DNA of 51,005 nt from Pseudomarimonas arenosa. GTDB taxonomy: Bacteria > Pseudomonadota > Gammaproteobacteria > Xanthomonadales > Xanthomonadaceae. Location: the NCBI RefSeq assembly GCF_014841215.1, contig NZ_JACYTR010000030.1, forward strand, positions 1 through 51,005, read 5' to 3'. The notes beneath the pieces are model-generated. The model saw only the letters and a list, made by a program, of their open reading frames with translations, had not been told where the DNA came from and ran no database searches. Positions 38,740-48,226 of the stretch are shown here, piece by piece. The first letter of the stretch is position 1; every line of letters starts with the position of its first letter. The translations under genes were made by a program, and so were the position numbers.

Positions 38740-39790
38740 GGGCCTCCTCCGGCTGCGCCGCTTCGATCAGATAGCGCGGCAGCTCGGCCAGAGAGACCAC
38801 CCGCTGCACGGCTCCCAGGTCGGCGGCAACCTTGGGCATGCCATAGATCACCGAGCTGGCCTCATCCTGGGCCAGGGTCATGGCGCCGGCGCGGCGCAAT
38901 GCCAGCAGACCGGCCGCACCGTCCGAGCCCATGCCGGTGAGGATGATGCCCAGGGTATCGCGCGGTTGGCTGCGCGCCAGCGATTCGAACAGCAGGTCGG
39001 CCGAAGGACGACAGGAGTGTCGCTCGGGGCCGCGGCTGAACTGCAGCCGACCGCCTTCCACCAGCAGGTGACGATCGGCCGGTGCCAACAGCACGCAGCC
39101 GTGTTGCGGCAAGGGCTCGTTTTCGATGGCCATCCGCACCGGCAAGGGCGACAGGCTGTCCAGCCACTCGCAGAAAGCCTGTTCAAAGGCCGCATCCAGA
39201 TGCAGCACCAGCAGGATCGGTAGCGGAAAGTGGCGCGGCAGTTTCGGCAAGACCTCGGCCAGGGCAGCCGGGCCTCCGGTCGAGGCGCCAATGGCGATCA
39301 GTCGCGTCGCCTGCTGTTGCCGCCGCGGCGGCTCGGGCAGCGGCTCGGCTTCGCCAGCGTTGAGCGCCCGGCGGCGGCCTCGGCGGATCACCTTTACTCC
39401 GGCAACCAAGCGCAGCATGCGCCGATAGCGATCAATCCATTCGGCGTCGTCGTGCAGGCCGCTCGGCTTATCCAGTACTTCCACTGCGCCAGCACTGAGG
39501 GCATCCATGGTGTGAAACAGCTCGCCGCGATTGCGCGAGGCGGACACGATCAGGATCGGGCAGGGGCAGCGCGCCATGATTTCGCCGGTGACTTCGAGCC
39601 CGTTCAGGCCGTGCAGCACGATATCCAGCGACACCACATCGGGGCGCAGGCGCTCGCACAGCTGCACACCTTGCTCACCGTCGCCGGTTTGCCCGACCAC
39701 TTCAAACTCCGGCACGTCCAGGGCATCGGCCAGATAGCCGCGCAGGGTGGGCGAATCTTCGATCAGCAGTACGCGCAAGCGCCGGTTCAT
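38729..39790 (-). CDS. CheB/WspF-like chemoreceptor methylesterase response regulator
   Basis: The 353-aa protein has an N-terminal receiver (VLLIEDSPT, phosphoacceptor D56 in VSLDIVLHG, K108 in LDKPSG). The C-terminal methylesterase domain has the triad S170 (GASTGG), H197 (LVLHLD) and D291 (GMGSDG). It removes methyl groups from receptor glutamates and thus resets the signal. In Wsp systems, loss of WspF locks c-di-GMP high. It overlaps cheA by 4 nt and the hybrid kinase gene by 11 nt. Confidence 0.95.
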
Positions 39791-41838
39791 CCGAGCAGCC
39801 TCGCCACGGTGCTCAAGAAGCGCTGTTGCTCGAACTCGCTCTTGACGATGTAGTCGGCGGCGCCAGCTTGCATGCCGCGCTGCTTATCCTCTGGTTTGTT
39901 CAAGGAGGTCACCAGCACCACCGGCACCTGACGCAGATCGGCATCCTCGCGGCTCAGGCGGACAAACTCGAAGCCATTCATGCCCGGCATTTCGACATCG
40001 CAGACAAACAGGCCGTAGCGGCGAGCGCGGGCCATCTCGAATGCCTGCTCGGCGCTTTCTGCCAGATCAACCTCATAGCCGGCTGACTCCAGTATCGACT
40101 GCTCCATCATCCGCGTGGTGAGTGAGTCGTCGATCACCAGGATCGGCGGCAGCACCTGTACCGGGCGGCGCTGGGTGGGCGGCGCCTTGTCAAACACAAT
40201 CGCCTGGATCAAGGCATCCGGGTTGAAGATCGGCAGCGGATCGCCATTCAGATCGGGGCTGGCGCCGGCCACCAGCTGCAGGTTGCCGAGCACCGCGGGC
40301 AAGGGTCGCACCACCGCTTCGCGGGTGGCAATCAGTCGATCGACCTGAAGCGCGGCGCGCGCCTCGCCGGCGCTCAGCAGCAGAACGCTGCAGAACGGCG
40401 CGCTGCTGGGTTCGACGGCACTGTGAAAGCTGTGCAGGCGGCGCAGCGGGTACAGCTGCTGATCGATCACGATGCGGTCGCCGCTGTCGCTGTGCTCGAT
40501 GGCACTGCTCGGCAGGCGCAGGGCCTGACGTACGTTGTGCAGGGGCAGGCAGGCGCGCAGGCGACCCGACTCCACCACCAGCACATCCACCGCCACCAGG
40601 GATGGCGGCACATCGAGCAGGAATTCGCAGCCACGTCCGGGATGGCTGCGGATGCTCAGCTCGCCGCGCGCCCGGCGCACCGCCTCGCGCACCAGGTCGA
40701 GCCCGACGCCGCGGCCGGCAATCGCGGTGACCTCGCGTGCCGTGCTCAGGCCGCCATCGAGCAGCAGGGCATACAGCTGGGTCTCGCCGGCTGCACTGGC
40801 CTGTTCCGGGCTCAGCCGACCCTTGCTGATCGCCGCCTGGCGCACGGCGTCCAGATCGATGCCGGCGCCATCGTCGCGGACATGAAAACGGATACGGTCG
40901 CCGCGCCGCTCCAGGCTGACCTCGATGCTGCCCTCGGCAGGCTTGCCGCGGGCCTGGCGCAGGGCAGCGTCTTCGATGCCGTGGCTGGCGGCATTGCGCA
41001 CCAGCTGAATCAGCGCATCGCGCAGCGGCAGCAGCACGTGGGCATCGAGTCGGAACTCGCCGCCGCGAATGCTCAGCGAAATCCGCTTGTCCAGGGTCTG
41101 GCAGGCATCGTCCAGCGTCTGCTTCAGCGGCTCGAGCACCAGGCTGGCCGGCAGCAGGCGCAGCTCAGTGGCTTCGCGGCGCAATGCATCGAGACTGCCG
41201 CGACTGCGTTCGGCGGCCTGACTGAACTGGCTGCTCAGACGGCGCAGTTGCCCGGCCAATGCATCGAGTCGTTCCGCCCGCAACTCGCCGCTGGATTGCT
41301 CCAGGCCTTGGGCCAGCTCGATCAGCTGCAGCACGCCCAGATCGACCTGGCCGACCGGCAAGACCGCCTCGGCCACCGATTCGAGCAGGCGATCGAGCTG
41401 GCCGATCTCGACGCGCAGGGTTTGCAGCGACTCGGCCAACGGCTTGCTCGCCGTGCCGGGGGGCGGCGTCTGCGCCGTCGCCTGCTGTGGCAGGCCGGCG
41501 ATAGCTGACGCGTGCGGTGCCGCCTGCCCGAGGTGGTCGAGCTCGCGTCTGAGTCCGCTCAACAGCGCTACGGCCTGTTCAAGGGCCTCGGTCGGCGGTG
41601 GCCCGGGGCCATCGCGAAACGGTGCCAGCAGTGATTCCAGGCCATGCGCGGCCTCTGCCATGCTGATCGCCTTGACCACCCGCGAGGCGCCCTTCAGGGT
41701 ATGCGCCGCGCGCAGCAGCCTGGCCATCAAGTCTGCCGCCGGTTCGCCCTTGGCCAGCCCCTGCACCTGCAGCTCCAGCGCGTCGAGCAGCTCGCGCGCT
41801 TCGATGCGGAAGTAGCGGTAAGGGTCCTTGGCGGCCAT
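39787..41838 (-). CDS. CheA/WspE-like histidine kinase with C-terminal receiver
   Basis: The 683-aa protein has Hpt (H46 in RAAHTLKG), a P3-like dimerisation region, HATPase (LVRNAASHGIED N box; GRGVGLDLVREAV), a CheW-like domain and a receiver (about 560-680, D614 in VCDVEMPGMNG). There is no P2 domain, as in WspE/ACF kinases. It autophosphorylates on H46 and can pass phosphate to its own receiver, to CheB and to the hybrid kinase. Start ATG follows AAAGG, with an 11-nt gap from the MCP stop. Confidence 0.95.
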   Translation of the reverse strand: MAAKDPYRYFRIEARELLDALELQVQGLAKGEPAADLMARLLRAAHTLKGASRVVKAISMAEAAHGLESLLAPFRDGPGPPPTEALEQAVALLSGLRRELDHLGQAAPHASAIAGLPQQATAQTPPPGTASKPLAESLQTLRVEIGQLDRLLESVAEAVLPVGQVDLGVLQLIELAQGLEQSSGELRAERLDALAGQLRRLSSQFSQAAERSRGSLDALRREATELRLLPASLVLEPLKQTLDDACQTLDKRISLSIRGGEFRLDAHVLLPLRDALIQLVRNAASHGIEDAALRQARGKPAEGSIEVSLERRGDRIRFHVRDDGAGIDLDAVRQAAISKGRLSPEQASAAGETQLYALLLDGGLSTAREVTAIAGRGVGLDLVREAVRRARGELSIRSHPGRGCEFLLDVPPSLVAVDVLVVESGRLRACLPLHNVRQALRLPSSAIEHSDSGDRIVIDQQLYPLRRLHSFHSAVEPSSAPFCSVLLLSAGEARAALQVDRLIATREAVVRPLPAVLGNLQLVAGASPDLNGDPLPIFNPDALIQAIVFDKAPPTQRRPVQVLPPILVIDDSLTTRMMEQSILESAGYEVDLAESAEQAFEMARARRYGLFVCDVEMPGMNGFEFVRLSREDADLRQVPVVLVTSLNKPEDKQRGMQAGAADYIVKSEFEQQRFLSTVARLLG

Positions 41839-41848
41839 CTGTGCGCCT

Positions 41849-43312
41849 TTAGCGTCGATTTCCGCTGGTCATCCGGACCAGGTCACGGGCCAGACGGTTG
41901 AGATACTCGACCCCTTCCAGGGTCTGCCGAGTGCCGGCGTCCGATTCCTTGGCCGCCTGGGTCAGATCGGCCAGGGTCAGATTGACCTGTTCAACCGCGG
42001 TGACTTGCTGCCTGGTGCCGAGCTCGATCTGTCGCGAGGCCTCACTGGCGCTGTCGACCATGCGGCGGATTTCGGCCAGCTGAGTCGCCACCTGGGAAAA
42101 GCTGTGCATACCGGCATCGACTGCCTTGGAGCCGTCTTCGGTCACCATCACCGTGGTGTTGGCGGCCGAGCGGATCTCGTCGACCAGATTGCGAATCTCG
42201 CGGCCCGAGGCGGCTACCCGGTCGGCCAGTTTGCGGATCTCTTCCGCCACCACGGCAAAGCGCTTGCCAGCCTCACCGGCCCCGGCCGACTCGATGGTGG
42301 CATTGATCGACAGGATATTGGTCTGCTCGGCCAGCTCATTGATCAACTCCTGGATCGAGCCGATCTGCTGCGATTTCTTGCCCAGCTCGACCATGTGCGA
42401 AACGATCAGATTCACCTGGCGTTGCACCGACTCGAAAACGCTCTGTGCTGAACTTACGGTTCGATCGCCCAGCTTGGCGGCTTGCGAAGTGTCGTCAGCC
42501 GCGCGCGACACCCGCTGGGTGGTTTCGGCCATCTGTCGGGCGGTGGCGACCAGCTCTTTCAGTGTGGTGCTGACTTCGTTCATCGCCGTAGTCTGTTCGC
42601 GGCTGCTGGTGGCTTGCTCATTGGCGGCGGTCTGCAGCTGAGCCGAGGTCGACTGCAGTTGCGCCACTGCGCTGCCCACGCGCTGGGTGACATAGCGGGT
42701 CAGGTACCAGCTGATCAGGATCGATAGCAGCACGATGCTGATCGCCAGTACGGTGAGATTGCGCTGGGCCGCGGCCAGATCCTGGCTGACCTCGGCTTGC
42801 TGCTGGGCCGTGTGGTCGCGGACGAAACTGCGGTAACCGATCCAGGTCTCATCCCAGTGCATCATCAACGGTGTGGCGCGGGCATCGAACGCATCCAGCA
42901 TGGCGTTGCGGTCATCGCCATCCAGGCTAAGCAGATGCTTGAACTCGGTGTGCAGGGCGGCCTCGGCGGCTTCGGCTTCCTTGACATAGGCCTTGCCCTG
43001 GTCGGTCACCATGCGGCTGCGCAGCGCTTCGATGGTGATGCGGAAAGCGCGCCGCTCCTCTTCGGCTTTGTTGAGCAGATCGGTGTCGCGGGTGATCAGA
43101 TAGCCACGCATGGCGGTGCCGTGGGCTATCAGGGTTTCGTGCGCTTCGGCGGCGAGGCTCTCGTTGCGCGCCATTACTTCGATCAGGAAATCCTTGCGTT
43201 CGGTGGCATGGTTGAGCGTCCACAGGGCGATCAGCGCCAAGGTCGCCACCAGGACGGAGGTGAGGATGAAACCCGCCGCAATTCGGCGCCCGACAGTCCA
43301 ATGTTCAAGCAT
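41849..43312 (-). CDS. Methyl-accepting receptor, WspA-like membrane sensor
   Basis: The 487-aa protein has TM1 (about 12-32) and a periplasmic helical sensor (33-188) with coiled-coil character (4-helix-bundle or CHASE3-like). TM2 (189-208) is followed by a short linker with no clear HAMP and a signalling hairpin with the tip ELAEQTNILSINATIESAGA (positions ~329-348), GKRFAVVAEEIRKLADR. Candidate methylation glutamates/glutamines flank the tip. WspA senses surface contact in Pseudomonas; the stimulus here is unknown. It overlaps the CheW gene by 8 nt. Confidence 0.93.
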   Translation of the reverse strand: MLEHWTVGRRIAAGFILTSVLVATLALIALWTLNHATERKDFLIEVMARNESLAAEAHETLIAHGTAMRGYLITRDTDLLNKAEEERRAFRITIEALRSRMVTDQGKAYVKEAEAAEAALHTEFKHLLSLDGDDRNAMLDAFDARATPLMMHWDETWIGYRSFVRDHTAQQQAEVSQDLAAAQRNLTVLAISIVLLSILISWYLTRYVTQRVGSAVAQLQSTSAQLQTAANEQATSSREQTTAMNEVSTTLKELVATARQMAETTQRVSRAADDTSQAAKLGDRTVSSAQSVFESVQRQVNLIVSHMVELGKKSQQIGSIQELINELAEQTNILSINATIESAGAGEAGKRFAVVAEEIRKLADRVAASGREIRNLVDEIRSAANTTVMVTEDGSKAVDAGMHSFSQVATQLAEIRRMVDSASEASRQIELGTRQQVTAVEQVNLTLADLTQAAKESDAGTRQTLEGVEYLNRLARDLVRMTSGNRR

Positions 43313-43844
43313 GCTGGATGCTCCGGTGTGGCTGGGCCGCGTCGTCCTGGCCCAAGGCAGAAGAAATGGAGCCGATGTCGATCAGGCTCAGCGTATGCCC
43401 TTGTTCGATCAGGGTCTGTTGGTGCGCGCGCCCGCTGCTGCTGGCCGCATTCAATACGCCAAGCTCGATCCGCTGCAGCGCCTGCAGTTCAGTAAACGCC
43501 AGGGCGTAGTCGAGCTCCTTGCCAACCCCGACCAGCCAGGCGGGCGATTCGGAGGCTGGCAGATCAAGCAGCTGGGCCAGGCAGAACACCGGCACTACGC
43601 GGCCGCGCACACTGCACAGGCCGAGCACCTGGTCTGCGGCGCCCGGCAGTGGCCGCACCGTCGGCAACCGCTGCAACAGGCTCAGTGCATCGACCCGGAC
43701 CAGATGCGAGCCCTCTTCGCGGCCCACCTGCAGGCGCAGGACTTCGATGCTCTCCTGCGCGGTGGTCTGATGGGCACGCTGAAAGCTGCGGTCGAACTCC
43801 TGGCGCAGGCGATCAACCCATTCGGCTTGCGCGCTGTCGCTCAT
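43305..43844 (-). CDS. CheW-like adaptor (WspB position)
   Basis: The 179-aa protein has a CheW domain (about 45-160) with VLGLCSVRGRVVPVFCLAQLL and the two SH3-like sub-barrels. It couples the receptor to CheA. It overlaps CheR (stop/start ATGA) and the MCP. It differs from the second CheW of the operon by a longer C-terminal tail. Cytoplasmic. Confidence 0.9.
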   Translation of the reverse strand: MSDSAQAEWVDRLRQEFDRSFQRAHQTTAQESIEVLRLQVGREEGSHLVRVDALSLLQRLPTVRPLPGAADQVLGLCSVRGRVVPVFCLAQLLDLPASESPAWLVGVGKELDYALAFTELQALQRIELGVLNAASSSGRAHQQTLIEQGHTLSLIDIGSISSALGQDDAAQPHRSIQHA

Positions 43845-45319
43845 TGGCTGCCTCGGCAGGCACGAATCTGATTGTCACAATACTCAATCATCGCCTGCCG
43901 ACCAAATCCGCCGGACAGCAGCCGCAGGCGGCGCATCTGTTCCTCGGGAAGGCGTTGCCGGGCGATGCTGAATTCCTGCAGCGCAGCGGCCTTCTGCCCG
44001 GCCTTCAGCGCCATCCGACCGAGCAGCACATGCGGCAAGGCAAACTTTGGGTCGAGATACGAGGCGCGCCGCGCATGCTCCAGCGCCAGCTTGGGCCGTC
44101 CGCGTTGCTCCATGCACATCGCCAACAGCTGGTGCAGCTCGGCATCGAGAAAGTACTCGCCCAGCAAGCGTTCACAGCGCTGCTGCGCTTCGTCGATGCG
44201 ATTGTTGACGAAGCACAGCTGCGCCAGCAGCACCTGGCTGCGGCGGTCGGATGAGCCGGCGGCGCGCAACTGCTGCTCGGCGGCGCTCCAGTTCTCCTGC
44301 CGCAGCAGATGTTCAACCTCGCCCGCTGCCGAGGCCTCGTTGTCGCGCGTACTTGGTGGTGCTGTCGTCTCGCTGGCCGTCACCCTGGTGGTGGGTGCCC
44401 ATTGCCAGTCGGCGCTGGCCGCCGGTCTGGGCAGCTCGACCTGCAGTTCGCCCTGCACGCCGGCCAGCAGGGTGTTCAGATCGGGCTGGGTCGCTTCCGG
44501 GCGGAAACCGCCATGCTTGCGATAGAACACGGTGCGCTCGGTCGACTCCAGTTCGATGCCGGCACAACCGGCCTGCAGCGCCTCGGCGTGGCCTAGAAAC
44601 AGAAAGCCGCCTTCCACCACCAGGTCGGCCAGCTTCTGGACCACGCTCTCCACCACCTGTGGCGAGAAATAGATCAGCACATTGCGGCAGAACACCGCGT
44701 CGTAGGCTGGCGCCCGCCACAGTGCATGCTGTGGATCCAGCAGGTTACATTCCTGGAACTGCACGCGCCCGCGGATGTGAGCGTCGAGCTCGAACTGACG
44801 ACCTTGCTGACGAAAGTACTTCTGCCGCACAGCCTCCGGGGTGTCACGCAGGGACCAGGGCGAGTACAGACCGGCCGCGGCGCGTTCCAAGGCGCGCGGA
44901 TTGACGTCGACGGCATCGATCCGCACCCGTGAGGCCATGCCCAGCTGATCGGCGATCATGGCCAGGCTATAGGGTTCCTCGCCGCTGGAGCAACCAGCCG
45001 ACAGCACCCGCCACCGCCGTTCGGCCGGCTCGTCCATCCAGGCTTGCCGCAACACCTCGAGATGGTCGGCGCCGCGAAAGAAATAGGTTTCGCCAATGAT
45101 CAGCGCATCGGCCACCGCGCGCAGTTCGGCCGCCGCCAGGTCACGATTGGCCAGTCGCTGCTGGTAGTCCTCCGGCTTTCTGATATCCAACACCTGCATA
45201 CGTTCCGCGACCGCCTGCGCCAGCCGATCGCGGTCACCGGCCTCGGCATGAAAGCCCAGGCGCTGCGAGAAGTCGTCGACCAGGCTGCGCAGCGTGCTGT
45301 TGTGCTGGGTCGGTTTCAT
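43841..45319 (-). CDS. CheR methyltransferase with C-terminal TPR (WspC-like)
   Basis: The 492-aa protein has an N-terminal CheR helical domain, a SAM-binding domain (VLSAGCSSGEEPYSLAMI; substrate motif GETYFFR; DAVFCRNVLIYFS) and TPR units in the last ~170 residues (about 325-480). It methylates receptor glutamates with S-adenosylmethionine. The TPR tail is the mark of WspC-type CheR proteins and aids protein-protein contact. It overlaps both neighbouring CheW genes by 4 nt. Confidence 0.94.
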   Translation of the reverse strand: MKPTQHNSTLRSLVDDFSQRLGFHAEAGDRDRLAQAVAERMQVLDIRKPEDYQQRLANRDLAAAELRAVADALIIGETYFFRGADHLEVLRQAWMDEPAERRWRVLSAGCSSGEEPYSLAMIADQLGMASRVRIDAVDVNPRALERAAAGLYSPWSLRDTPEAVRQKYFRQQGRQFELDAHIRGRVQFQECNLLDPQHALWRAPAYDAVFCRNVLIYFSPQVVESVVQKLADLVVEGGFLFLGHAEALQAGCAGIELESTERTVFYRKHGGFRPEATQPDLNTLLAGVQGELQVELPRPAASADWQWAPTTRVTASETTAPPSTRDNEASAAGEVEHLLRQENWSAAEQQLRAAGSSDRRSQVLLAQLCFVNNRIDEAQQRCERLLGEYFLDAELHQLLAMCMEQRGRPKLALEHARRASYLDPKFALPHVLLGRMALKAGQKAAALQEFSIARQRLPEEQMRRLRLLSGGFGRQAMIEYCDNQIRACRGSQ

Positions 45320-45801
45320 TCAGCAGAGGCACCCTTTTCGAGCCTTCGCCACAGCGAATCGGGCAGCAGTCGCATAACATTGAGTTGCACGTATAGCTGC
45401 TGATCGCGCTGCGCGACCTGCTGCACCACGCGGGCGGCGTCGCCTTCAAACAGGGCTGGCAGCGGCTGCCAATCGAGCTGGTCGAGGTGCTCGACGCGCC
45501 CCACCGAGGGCACCGCCAGCGCCAGACGGCGCGGGCCGACGCGCAGATGCAGCCAACGCCCGATCGCCTCGCCCGGCTGCCCCAGCAGGCGCGGTAGGTC
45601 GAGCACGGCGACGGGCTGTCCACGCAACACCGACAGGCCGAGCAGATAGGCAGGCACATCGGTCAGGGCATCGATTGGCAGCGGGCGCAGCACTTCGATC
45701 ACCGCATCGAGCGGAACGGCACACGGGCGACCGGCCGCCTGCAGGGTGAGAAAGCCCTGCTCGTAGCACTCGGATCGTTTGCGGTTGACGCTGGCCTGCA
45801 T
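45316..45801 (-). CDS. CheW-like adaptor (WspD position), first gene of the chemosensory operon
   Basis: The 161-aa protein has a CheW domain (about 20-150) with VPAYLLGLSVLRGQPVAVLD. I chose ATG at 45801, with GGAG 8 nt upstream. Longer in-frame starts at 45840 (ATG) and 45894 (GTG) lack ribosome sites. It heads a seven-gene unit in which each junction overlaps or is under 12 nt apart. It diverges from mlaF (46036), so the promoters of both operons lie in 45802-46035. Confidence 0.88.
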   Translation of the reverse strand: MQASVNRKRSECYEQGFLTLQAAGRPCAVPLDAVIEVLRPLPIDALTDVPAYLLGLSVLRGQPVAVLDLPRLLGQPGEAIGRWLHLRVGPRRLALAVPSVGRVEHLDQLDWQPLPALFEGDAARVVQQVAQRDQQLYVQLNVMRLLPDSLWRRLEKGASAE

Positions 45802-46035
45802 CTCACGCTCCAGAAGGGTCGAGTCGCCGAAGCGGCACATTGAGCGGCGAGCGCACGCCCAGGCCGTCGGTCGCCCTGGGATTCGCGCTGCCACGCACCG
45901 CGGCTATCAATCTAACCAACCTTGACCTTGCTGGCGAGTCGGCCGGTGTGAACTCGACCTTGACGTGGCCGAGCGCAGGGCTGGGAAATTCAGCGGCCTG
46001 CGCTGATAATCGGCCGCTGACTTCCAAGCCCTGTG

Positions 46036-46833
46036 ATGATGTCCGACTCTGCCGCCATCCGATTTACCGGCGTCCGCCTGGCCCGCGGCAGTCGCACCAT
46101 CATCGACGAGGCCGACTTCTGTCTGCCGCAAGGCTGTGTCACTGCCGTGATCGGTCCCAGTGGTGCCGGCAAGTCGACCCTGCTGTACGCGATCACCGGC
46201 GATCTCAACCCCAGTGCCGGCAAGGTCGAGGTGCTGGGCAAACAGCTGCCATTGCGCAGCACCCGCGAGCTGTATGCACTGCGACGACGGATGGGCGTGC
46301 TGCTGCAGGGCAACGGCCTGCTGACCGATCTCAGCGTGTTCGAGAACGTGGCCCTGCCGTTGCGCGTGCACGCCGACCTCGATCGCGACGAGCTGACCGA
46401 GCGGGTGTTGGCGAAACTGAAGGCGGTGGGGCTGGAGGAAGCCGGTGAGCTGATGCCGCAACAATTATCCGGTGGCATGGCGCGCCGGGTCGCCCTGGCC
46501 CGCGCCCTGGCGCTGGACCCGCCGCTGATGCTGTACGACGAACCGCTGACCGGGCTGGATCCGATCGCCTGCGGCTTGATCCTCGATCTGATCCGCCGCT
46601 TGAACGATGAGTTTGGTATGAGCTCCCTGGTGATCACCCACCATGTGCGCGAAACCCTGGAGATGTGCGATCGGGTGGCGATCATCGCCAATCACGGCAT
46701 TGCCTTCGAGGGCACTCCGAGTGAACTGGATACGGTTGACGACCCACTGATCCGGCAGTTCATGGAAGGCCGGCCGGATGGTCCGCTGACCTTCGACTAC
46801 AAGCGCGCCGGCAAGGAGTCAGCGGATGCTTGA
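46036..46833 (+). CDS. mlaF: MlaF, ATPase of the phospholipid ABC transporter
   Basis: The 265-aa protein has Walker A GPSGAGKST, signature LSGGM (LSGGMARRVALARAL), Walker B LMLYDEPLTGLD and the H-loop THH. It matches MlaF of the Mla system, which moves phospholipid between outer and inner membranes. The start is ATG at 46036, with a second ATG right after and a GTG just before; no strong ribosome site. The mlaE start overlaps by 8 nt. Cytoplasmic face of the inner membrane. Confidence 0.95.
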   Translation: MMSDSAAIRFTGVRLARGSRTIIDEADFCLPQGCVTAVIGPSGAGKSTLLYAITGDLNPSAGKVEVLGKQLPLRSTRELYALRRRMGVLLQGNGLLTDLSVFENVALPLRVHADLDRDELTERVLAKLKAVGLEEAGELMPQQLSGGMARRVALARALALDPPLMLYDEPLTGLDPIACGLILDLIRRLNDEFGMSSLVITHHVRETLEMCDRVAIIANHGIAFEGTPSELDTVDDPLIRQFMEGRPDGPLTFDYKRAGKESADA

Positions 46834-47566
46834 ACAACTGGCTTCACTGGGTCGCTTTGGCCTGTTCCTGTTTCGCATTCTCGGCACGATCACCCTGACC
46901 CGCGGCCAGTTCGGTGACATCGTGCGGCAATGCTATTCAGTCGGCGCGCGGTCGGTGCCGATCGTTGCCGTTGGCGGCGCTTTTGTCGGTCTGGTGATGA
47001 GCCTGCAGGGCTACCGCACCCTGGAGACCTTTGGCGCCGGCAATGCGCTTGGCACCCTGCTTGGTCTGTCGCTGTTCCGCGAACTCGGCCCGGTGCTGGC
47101 GGCGATCCTGTTCTGCGGCCGCGCCGGTTCGGCGATGGCCGCCGAACTCGGCCTGATGAAGGCCACCGACCAGATCAAGGCGCTGTCGATGATGGCGATC
47201 GACCCGGTTGGCAAGGTCGTGGCGCCGCGCTTTATCGCCGGCGTGATCAGCGTGCCCCTGCTGACCATGGTGTTCTGCGCCTTCGCCATTCTCGGCGGCT
47301 ACGTACAGAGCGTGATCGTACTCGGCATCGACGGCGGCTACTTCTGGGGCAGTCTGCGCAACAGCGTCGATCTGTGGGAAGACTTTGGCCAATGCCTGGT
47401 CAAGGCCAGCTTCTTCGGCTTCGCCTGCTCGCTGATCGCCACCCATGTCGGCTACCACGCCGAACCCACCATCGAAGGCACCAGTGTCGCCACCACCCGC
47501 TCCGTCGTCCACGGCTCGCTGATGGTGCTGTTTCTGGACTTCATTTTGAGTGCAACGTTGTATTAA
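46826..47566 (+). CDS. mlaE: MlaE, permease of the phospholipid ABC transporter
   Basis: The 246-aa protein has about five to six TM helices. The family core is clear: VGGAFVGLVMSLQGYRTLETFG, LGLSLFRELGPVLAAILFCG, RAGSAMAAELGLMKATDQIKAL (the ATPase-contact loop) and PVGKVVAPRFIAGVISVPLL. It works with MlaF and MlaD in the inner membrane. The gene is separated from mlaD by a 179-nt insert containing the heptamer-armed element. Confidence 0.95.
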   Translation: MLEQLASLGRFGLFLFRILGTITLTRGQFGDIVRQCYSVGARSVPIVAVGGAFVGLVMSLQGYRTLETFGAGNALGTLLGLSLFRELGPVLAAILFCGRAGSAMAAELGLMKATDQIKALSMMAIDPVGKVVAPRFIAGVISVPLLTMVFCAFAILGGYVQSVIVLGIDGGYFWGSLRNSVDLWEDFGQCLVKASFFGFACSLIATHVGYHAEPTIEGTSVATTRSVVHGSLMVLFLDFILSATLY

Positions 47567-47572
47567 GAGCCG

Positions 47573-47734
47573 TGATCGGTGATTGGTGATTGGTGATTCG
47601 TAACAGCCAGAGCTCGCCGAACTGACCATGGCGCGAGCTCGACACCCTGCCTTGAACCAATGTTCAAAGCGCGCACTCAACTCCGCCTCTGTCCGCTCTA
47701 ACGAATCACCAATCACCAATCACCAATCACCGAC
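47573..47734. repeat. Heptamer-armed inverted element 1 (TGATTGG units) between mlaE and mlaD
   Basis: The left arm 47573-47600 has four heptamers (TGATcGG, TGATTGG twice, TGATTCG). The core 47601-47701 contains GAGCTCGCC near its start and GTCCGCTCT near its end. The right arm 47702-47734 is the inverse: CGAATCA then CCAATCA three times, then CCGACC. The arms can pair over more than 20 bp. The mlaD ribosome site (GGAGG) lies within 12 nt of the right arm. Confidence 0.85.
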
Positions 47735-47745
47735 CGGAGGTCACA

Positions 47746-48213
47746 ATGAACAGCAAAGTTGAATGGAGTGTCGGTGCCTTTATCCTGATGGGCTTCGCCT
47801 GCGCCTTGGTGTTGGCATTTTCCTCGACCAATTCGCAGGATCGCATCGGCGGTGGCGGCTATCTGCTGACCGCTCGGTTCTCCAATCTCGGTGAGTTGAA
47901 GACCCGGGCGCCGGTGAAGATCGCCGGGGTCAAGGTCGGTGAAGTTGCCAAGGTGGAACTTGATGCTCAGAAGTTCGAGGCTGTGGTCACCCTACGTATG
48001 ACCGAGCGCTCCGGCGAACTGCCGGCCGACTCCTCCGCCGCCATCTATACCAGCGGCCTGCTCGGCGAGCGCTATATCGGCATCACCCCGGGCGGCGAAC
48101 TGGACGTGCTCGGCAACGGCGATGAGATCCTGTTCACCCAGAGCGCGGTGGTGCTGGAACAGCTGATCGGCAAGTACATGTTCGGCAATGCCGAGGGAGA
48201 TAAGGAGCCGTGA
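47746..48213 (+). CDS. mlaD: MlaD, MCE-domain substrate-binding subunit
   Basis: The 155-aa protein has one N-terminal TM (about 9-27) and an MCE domain (about 38-116): LTARFSNLGELKTRAPVKIAGV, VGEVAKVELD and TSGLLGERYIGITPGG. It binds lipid in the periplasm and forms a hexamer on MlaFE. ATG at 47746 follows GGAGG by 8 nt. mlaC and mlaB, which usually follow, are absent; the next sequence is a G-rich heptamer array starting 14 nt after the stop codon. Confidence 0.94.
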   Translation: MNSKVEWSVGAFILMGFACALVLAFSSTNSQDRIGGGGYLLTARFSNLGELKTRAPVKIAGVKVGEVAKVELDAQKFEAVVTLRMTERSGELPADSSAAIYTSGLLGERYIGITPGGELDVLGNGDEILFTQSAVVLEQLIGKYMFGNAEGDKEP

Positions 48214-48226
48214 TTGGCTGAGAGCC

